A stretch of 64,000 nt of DNA from assembly GCA_021292165.1 (NCBI GenBank), contig CM037878.1, forward strand, positions 11,648,857 to 11,712,856. The letters are read 5' to 3'. The position numbers and the translations under genes are program-made. The DNA is from Shinisaurus crocodilurus. Lineage: Eukaryota; Chordata; Lepidosauria; Squamata; Shinisauridae. The notes beneath the pieces were generated by a model. It worked only from the letters and a program-made list of their open reading frames with translations, was not told the origin of the DNA and made no database searches. Positions 13,001-22,000 of the stretch are shown in pieces (within the stretch, counting starts at the first letter, position 1; each line of letters opens with the position of its first letter).

Positions 13001-16000
13001 GACACCTATCCTCTCCTTTGGCCCTCTACCCGAGTTGTATGTTTGGACAGTTGTGGCATCAGCCGTCAGCTGACCAGTCCTCTTCTCTATGACCTCCCTC
13101 TATTTGCAGTTTGAACATTCCAAGCCCAAAACGGCACATGGTGCCACACCGCAGAACTCGAAGCGCGGCCATCCCTTGACGGTCATCTCACTAGTTCAAG
13201 ATGCATTTTTCAGCCTTGACTCCAAGGCTACAAGCCAAGCACCCCATGTACTTGGACTCTTCCAGGTAAAGGCTCTTTAGGCTTTCCTAAGAATCCCTGC
13301 GCTGCACCCAGGCGGCACAAGGAGGAATGGAACCTGCGTAAAACGTGTGCCGCGCTCTTTTCGAAGGACAGAAGGGGGGAGTGCACAGAGACAGAAGGAA
13401 ATTAATCCAGCGCTGTGTCAACGTCTCTGACGAAATGGCACAGAGGTCTCCAGCTGTCTTGACCATGGGCAGCCTTCCAAGATGCTACAGAGAGAAAAGG
13501 ACATTCTGCTGTCTCTTTTTATAACCTGGTAGACAAGCATGGCTTGATCCATTGTCAAGAAAAGAACACAACAGCAAAGATAAGAGGTTTAGTACAGTGT
13601 TCTCCAACCTTGGGTCCCCAGATATTTTTGGCCTACAACTCCCAGCATGCCCCAGCCAGCTACACTGGTTACGTCTCTTGGGGCTTCTCTGTGACCCATC
13701 TTGAACTGGAGACTAGATACCTGTGTATTGCAAGGGAAGATGGGTAGTGGTGGGAAAACTGCCTTTCAGGGAAGCTTGTCCACCATTACTGATCGTTCCA
13801 TTAAGAAAGATGGAGAAAGTGGGTAGAGAAGTTTGTTCCACCTCTCCTAATACAGCATTAGATAGCCATGCATTTGTCCAGTGCAGTGTTCTCCAACCTC
13901 GGGTCCCCAGATATTTTTGGCCTGCAACTCCCAGCATGCCCCAGCCAGCGTAGCTGGCTGGGGCATGCTGGGAGTTGTAGGCCAAAAACATCTGGGGACC
14001 CGAGGTTGGAGAACACTGGTTTAGTACAACATTACACAGCTGGAAACTCAAAAGGGATTTTTTAAATAAGAAATTAAAGCAAAAACAAAACGACAGCAAC
14101 AACAAACACTTTGCCCTCTGCTGGATTAGCACACAGGGGGGAAAGGTTAGAGGGGAAAATAGCCACCGTGGATGGATGCATCCTTCTAAAGCATGGCAAG
14201 ATCTGCCCTATTTGCTCAGCCTCACCTACCCTCACAGGGTTATTGTGAGAAGAGAATGACAAGGTCTCCAGCAGGGGAATCTCAGATCAGAGACAGCAGT
14301 GGGGAAGCCCTCCAAGGGGATTCCACCAGGCAGGGGATGGGACTTGGAGCCTAAGCCCTGCCCCCTGGAGGAACCCCGTAGATGCATGGGCCAGACTGGG
14401 CTGCCCTGCAGGCTGGATTAGGCGGCATGCCTGGGGTTCCGCATGCTTGGTCTCAAGTGTTTCAAATAAGGTGGAAAAGAATCTAAGTAAACACTCTGCA
14501 TTGTCCAGAGATTTGTTTCGCAAAGATAGAAAGGAGCCAATAAAATCCAGTACAAGTAGCGTGGCAGCTAAAGGCAGCCAAGGCAAAAAAAAAACCCAAG
14601 TCCTCTACAGAGCCTCTGGAATACAGTATATGGTTTCTTGTGAATTGTGGCAAAGAACCCTTCAGTAATATTAAGACAAATATACATTGGAGAGGTGACA
14701 GTGGAAATTTTTATCTTCTTACCTGTAAAGTGATACAAACGAATCAGGTTTTTCTCTAATAGCTACTTCTTTGCATAGAACTGCAAAGGTCGTTAAGGCT
14801 GCAATCCTAAACACACTTACTAGGAAAGTGAGCACCACTGGTCAGTAGTATTTACATCCGAGTAAGCATACATAGGATTGTGTTCTAAGACTTTTTTTTT
14901 TGTCATTTTGTTTGGTAGAAAGGTGGGGTACAAATCAAATCAATCAATCAATCATCCTTTATTTATGCAATTAAAAAGCTCCTATCAGAGGGGCAACTCT
15001 GTCAAATCCTAACTCTCTTCAGCAGGCAACATCTGGCGGTTAGGATTGCTCTCTTCCAGAGCGATCCTATCGCCCCTAGACAGCGTCTAGAGGGCCATTG
15101 GATTGTTCGGATTCCCGACTCCGAGGTCAGAAAATTGCGCTGACCTCGGAGCTGGGGACCTGCGCTCGGATCCCCCTCCCCCCGGCATCACAGCTGGTGC
15201 TGAAAGAACCGTGCCAGCTGCTTCTCTGAGGTCCCAAAGCCTCCAGTTAGTTCCCTATTCATTTCAGCAAATATTGGCATGGGTCCAGCATGCTTGACCA
15301 TGCCGTGCACAAAACTAAAATATATGGCAAGATGTGATGCTAGGGCACCCCATAGCATCCTGGAGACGTGGGTGCATGACTTGGGATGGCCCAAATAATA
15401 GTTTGGGGTGCACAACCCCAGTCCCTTATTCATTTTGGCATACGTTGGCAATTATTGGCACAGGGCGAGACACCAAAGCAAAGCCACACCAGTTAAGAAT
15501 TCTGACCGCTGCATCCTGCACTACTTGAAGCTTCCAAGTCACCTTCAAGGGCGACCCTACATATAATGCATTACAGCAGCCTAAGCCAACCTGGTACCCT
15601 CCAAATGTTTTGGGACTACAACTCCCAGCATTCCTGACAACCAGCTATGCTGGCTGGGGCTGATGGGAGTTAGAATCATAGAATCATAGAAAAGTAGAAT
15701 TGGAAGGGGCCTACAAGGCCATCGAGTCCAACCCCCTGCTCAATGCAGGAATCCAGGTCAAAGCATCCCTGACAGATGACTGTCCAGCCGCACCTTGAAT
15801 GCCTTCAGAGTGGGAGAGCCCACCACCTCCCTAGGTAGTTGATTCCATTGTCTTATTGCTCTGACAGTCAGGAAATTTTTCCTGATGTTTAGGTGGAATC
15901 TAGGTTCCTGTAACTTGAGCCCATTATTCCGTGTCCTGCAAACTGGGATGATCGAGAAGAGATTCTGGCCATCCTCTGTGTGACAACCCTTCAAGTTCAA

Positions 16001-19000
16001 GTCCCTCCCCCCCCCCAATCCGGAGGACACCAGATTGGGGCAGGCCGCATTACAGTAATCCAATCACAAGGTTACCAGAGCATGGATGACTTTGGCCAGC
16101 CAATCCCTGTCCAGGAATGGCTGAGGCTGACGAAGCAGCAGAAGCTGGTCAAGGGGGAAAACCATGCCAACTAGGCCTCAAGTGATAATGCTGAATCCAG
16201 GAGAAGCCCTGACCTATGTAGCCACTCTGTCTGCGCTACACAATTTTGTCAAATCTATTCACACACACCCTAACACATTTTCCCTCTAAACCAGTGTTCT
16301 CCAACCTTGTGTCCCCAGATGTTTTTGGCCTACAACTCCCAGCATGCCCCAGCCAGCGTGCTGGGAGTTGTAGGCCAAAAACATCTGGGGACACAAGGTT
16401 GGAGAACACTGCTCTAAAGGGAGCTGTGTAACAAATATTTGACAACTGCTGTATGTTACAGTAATACCTTGGATTGCAAGTAACTTGGTCTGAGAGCGTT
16501 TTGCAAGACAAGCAAAAAAAATTTGAAAAATTTTGACTTGATAAACAAGCAAGGTCTTGCAAGACGTAGGGATGTAACCGCTCGCCTCGAGCAGTCGTAG
16601 CGGGCAGAAATCGGCCCCGCTCACACCCACCAGAGACTCGCTTTGATATAAGAGTGTTTTGGATTACAAGCACGGTTCCGGAACGAATTATGCTTGCAAT
16701 CCAAGGTATTACTGTATTTATTTTCAGTATTTCATACCACCCAATCGCGAAAGTTCTCTGAGCAGTTTACAAATTTAAAAAAACGAAAACTATAAAATAC
16801 ATGAAAACATGAGAATAAAATAAAATCTAAAACAAGATGGGCTGGATCCAGACATATGATTGGTGGAGATGCACTAATGCTGCAACGAGAAGGGATGGAT
16901 GTGATTGTTGCCAATCCTTCCTTTCCCCTTCAGACTCCTGAAAATCTCCTGGGGGGGGCGGCTCGGGGACCCTCCAGAGCAGCACAAAAGGCACTGCAGG
17001 GGGAAGGGAAGGGGGAATTGGCAAAAATTGTCTCCCCCCCCCTCCAGCTGGGACCCCCTGTTAGACTTCAGTCTGTTCCATGAATGAAAGAAGCCATCCC
17101 GGCCACGGAACTGACAGTCTGGATCCAACCTAATAAAGCCAGGAACAGAATAAAGTCAGAGTAACGTCTGATTAATAAATATGTCTAGAATTATAGCAAC
17201 CTCTTGCCAGTGCTAAGTGTTAAGTCACAAAAATAAAAAAATACAATCCGTTCATTATAAGCATTGTGTCCATGTTCATTGCAGAGGATAAGGCAGTGCT
17301 TGCAGCTGTCACAGGGTGAACTGTTCTGTGACAGAACAAGAGCAGCAGTCCGGTTCAGGCGTAATGGAGCCACTGCAAACACGCATGGGTTGTTGGAGTC
17401 GGAGAGTGAAGGAGCAAGATGTTCATGCGCTCCCCACTCTTTTTGCACACACCCTGTTGCAGAGCTAACTTCTAGTTTCTTAATGATACCAGGCCTGTGG
17501 CTTACGCTGGCTCAGCTTGTCTGAGCGTGGAAAGCTAAGCAGGGTCAGGCCTGGTGATTACTTGGATGGGAGACACCCCCTCCTCTAGTTTCCTGCATTG
17601 AGCAGGGGGTTGGACTCGATAGCCTTGTAGGCGCCTTCCAACTCTATGGTCTATGAAATCTATACGGGCCGAATGCATGTTTAGACAGAAAAAAAGTCCT
17701 ACAACTCCCACCATTCCCCGGCTAGCCATGCTGGCTAGGGAATGCTGGGAGTTGTAGGATCTTTTTCTGTCTAAACCAGTGTTCTCCAACCTTGGGTCCC
17801 CAGATGTTTTTGGCCTGCAACTCCCAGCATGCCCCAGCCAGCATAGCTGGCTGGGGCATGCTGGGAGTTGCAGGCCAAAAACATCTGGGGACCCAAGGTT
17901 GGAGAACACTGGTCTAAACAAACTATAGTATTGTGCCCTAAATCAGTTTCCCATGATGTTCGAACTAAGAAACCATAGTTTATGGGCTCCCTACAAACCA
18001 GAACTGCAAACTAGGATTTGATTTTGGTTGCATGTTCTTGACTGAAGGGAACCCTTAAGCCAGTTTCCCAGTTCAGACATCAGAGCTCTCTACCAGCGTT
18101 GTTCCCCAGCAACTGGTATTTCAGAGGCATGCGTACTATCCCTAATTACCTGGAAATCGCAAATAGCCATCGTTAACACTTAACAGTGGGCCTAACACTT
18201 ATCCTCCAGAAATTTGTCTAATTCTCTTTTAAAGCCATCACCACCACACCCTGTGGCAGTGAATCCCATACGTTCCATAAAATAACTACGTGCTGTGTGA
18301 AACACGTAGTTATCCCTTTTATCTGTCCTGAATCATCACCTGCCTATCTCAGCTTCACCGGATGGCCTCAGGTTCTACTTGCTATGAGAGGGGGAGCACA
18401 CTTTCACTTTCACTATGACATGCATAATTTTAGAAACCTTGATCAGCCCCCCCCACCCCCCCAACTCACCCTTTTTCTAAGCTAAAGAGCCTCAAACATT
18501 ATAACCTCTCCCTGCAGGGAAGACATTCCAGCCTTCTGAACTCTTTTCTGCACCTTTTCCAGCTCTGCAATTCCAAGTATTCCAAGGGTGGCCGCATCAC
18601 AGATTTGTATCTACAGGAGCAGCCCAGGGGTAAAACTCCATTTTGGAAAAGCTCTTGGGGGGGGGGCACATTTATTATGGGTGGGGTCGAATACCCCCAA
18701 TGCCAGCATATTTTAGCTTAAAGCTCTTACTGCCAGTAACTAAGGCTTAGGAGAGGCATTTCAGCCTTTTAGATTGGGGGGACGGGAGACTGCAAAAGGC
18801 CGGGGAACCACCAAACTAGCGGTGGGCCAGGGAAGGTGGCGTGGTCATTTGGGGAATCCCAGAGGGCCAGACAGGGACACCATAAGGGCCGGTTTTGGCC
18901 CCAGGCCTGAGGTTCCCCACTCTTGGTTTTTTATTTTTTAAAAAAATTCTTTTCCTAACCATCACCAATGGAATTTGCTTTTTTCAGAGCAGCTGCACAC

Positions 19001-22000
19001 TGTATTGATGTTTTCATTGACCTCTGTCACACATCACATTGACCCGGTTCACATGTAACCCATTGTTTGTTGTTGGGTTACTTCTCTGGCTTGCTGGGGA
19101 AGAGACAAGCCAAAGGTATAGGTTCACACATCACCCTAAACAAACCAAAGGTCCGCGGTCTGTTGAGCCATTCCCACCTGCAGCGGGAGTGATCAGGCAG
19201 CGTTTATGAGCATGGTGCTCTGGAGGAACCCTGACCTATCGTGATGCGAGAACCCTCCCATCGATCTCTCTACTACGACTCCAAGGTCTCATTCCTGCCT
19301 GGTCACTGCCAGCTCAGATCTCATCAGTGTACATGTGAGATTAGGGCAGTGTTCTCCAACCTTGGGTCCCCAGATGTTTTTGGTCTACAACTCCCAGCAT
19401 GCTGGCTGGGGCATGCTGGGAGTTGTAGGCCAAAAACATCTGGGGACCCAAGGTTGGAGAACACTGGGTTAGGATATTTTGCCCCAATGTATACTCATAG
19501 AATCATAGAAAAGTAGAGTTGGAAGGGGCCTACAAGGCCATCGAGTCCAACCCCCTGCTCAATGCAGGAATCCAGGTCAAAGCATCTCTGACAGATGTCT
19601 GTCCAGCTGCACCTTGAATGCCTCCAGACTGGGAGAGCCCACCACCTCCCTAGGTAGTTGATTCCATTGTCTTATTGCTCTGACAGTCAGGAAATTTTTC
19701 CTGATGTTTAGGTGGAATCTAGGTTCCTGTAACTTGAGCCCATTATTCCGTGTCCTGCAAACTGGGATGAACGAGAAGAGATCTTTGCCCTCCTCTGTAC
19801 TTGCTTACACTGACCTACGTTTGTTATTCTTTTTGCCCAGTCACCTGGTTTGGAGAGATGGGTTCAGAGCTCTTCACAATTCGCTTTACTTTTCATCATC
19901 CTGAACAGTCTGGGGTCATTCCAGAAACTTAACCAACTTACTAATCACCCCTAACTCCAAATGATTTATGAACAAGTTAAAGAAGCACCAGTCCTTGGGA
20001 GACCCCACGTTTTACTCCACTGCAATAACTGTCCATTTATTCCTGTTCTCTGCTTCCTGTTCTTTAATTTATTTATATCATCATTTGCATTTATTTATCG
20101 CCCATCTGGCCAGCAAACCGGCCACCCTGGGTGATGTACAGAAGATAAAACAGAATAAAATACATTAAAACATTTTTCTCCATTAAAATACATTAAAACA
20201 GTATAAAATTTTAAAATCTTAGCCCACCCCATATTCCAGCCTGAACAGCCAAGTTTTTAATGAGCGGCGGAAGCTCAGCAGAGAGGGGGCATGGCGGAGG
20301 TCACTTGGGAGAGAGTTCCACAGTATGGGGGCTGCCACAGAGAAGGCCCTCTTCTTCGTCCCGACCAGTCTAGCTGCTCTGGCTGAAGGGACAAGGAGAA
20401 GGCTGTCTGTGGCAGATCTTGTTGAGCGGCCCACTTGGTGTTGCTGGAGACGCTCCTTGAACCAGTTTCTAGTCCATAGGACCGGTCCTCTTATCCCACA
20501 ATAGCTAAGTCTTCGCAGGAGGTTTTGCTGAGTGACTTCGTCAAATGTTTTTTGAAGTCCACGTATACAGCGTCTATCGGATCACCCCATATGCTTGTTG
20601 GCACTCTCAAAGAACTCTAAAAACTTAGTGAGAGAGATCTTACCTTTGCAGAAGCCATCCTGATTCTTTTTCACTAAGATTTGTTCTTACATAGGATTAG
20701 AGAGTTGGAAGGGGCCTACAAGATCCTACAACTCCCAGCATTCCCTAACCAGCATGGCTAGCCGGGGAATGGTAGGAGTTGTAGGACTTTTTTTCTGTCT
20801 AAACATGCATTCTGCCCTTATAGATTTCATAGATCATAGAGTTGGAAGGAGCCTACAAGGCCATCGAGTCCAACCCCCTGCTCAATGCAGGAAACTAGAG
20901 GAGGGGGTCTCCCATCCAAGTAATCACCAGGCATGACCCTGCTTAGCTTTCCACGCTCAGACAAGCCAATCCAGCATGACCCACAGGCCTGTTGTTTTTC
21001 TATATGCTTGATCATTTTACCTTTAATAATGCTTTTCACCAATTTACAGGTGTTAAATCAGCTGACCTGGAATTGTATGCCCCCTGGGGTCTTTTTTAAA
21101 TCCCCAAATCCTTTTTTTTTTAAAAAAAATTGTCATTACATTGACTGCTTTCTACTCCGGTACGGAAGCCAATTTTAGGGACGCATTACATATTTCTGTT
21201 GGAAGATCAGCAATTTTGTATGTCTTTAAGAAATGTCAAATGGATGCCATCCAAATCCAGTTGTTTGTTCTGAACAAATCCTCAAAACTCACATCTTATC
21301 ACCACTATTTGTTGTAGTTCCCGAGATTCCTTCCCTGAAAAAGTATTTTCAGGCACAGCTATCTGCCCCACATTTTCTTCAGCAAAGAATTTGTACAACT
21401 TCTCTGACATCTCTGTACCCTCCTTCAGCACATCTTTAACGTCCCACCAGAAGGTCCAACCACCAACCAACTCGTTAACCACGCTGGCATCCCATTAGGC
21501 TTGGCGGTACTTTTCCTCATCTGTGGTACATATTGGCCGAGTCTGCATGCAATGGTAACCCAGGGGTTTTTCTGAACCCTGCATTACTGTGAGTGAGGCT
21601 GTGTGCTAGTTCATGCAGCTGGATCGCTCCCACTTACATAAGAAGAGCCCTGCTGGATCTGACCAAGGGTCCATCTAGTCCAGCGTTCTGTTCACACAGT
21701 GGCCAACCAGCTGCCCACGGGATCCCACCAGCAGGACATGAGTGCAACAGCACCCTCCCACCCATGTTCCCTGGCAACTGGTGTACATAGGCAGACTGCC
21801 TGTGATAACGGAGGTAGCATATAGCCAATCAGGACTAGATTCATAGATCATAGAGTTGGAGGGGGCCTACAAGGCCATTGAGTCCAACCCCCTGCTCAGT
21901 GCAGGAAACTAGAGGAGGGGTATCCCATCGAAGTAATAACCAGGCCTGACCCTGCTTAGCTTTCCACACTCAGACAAGCTGAGCCAGCGTGAGCCACAGG

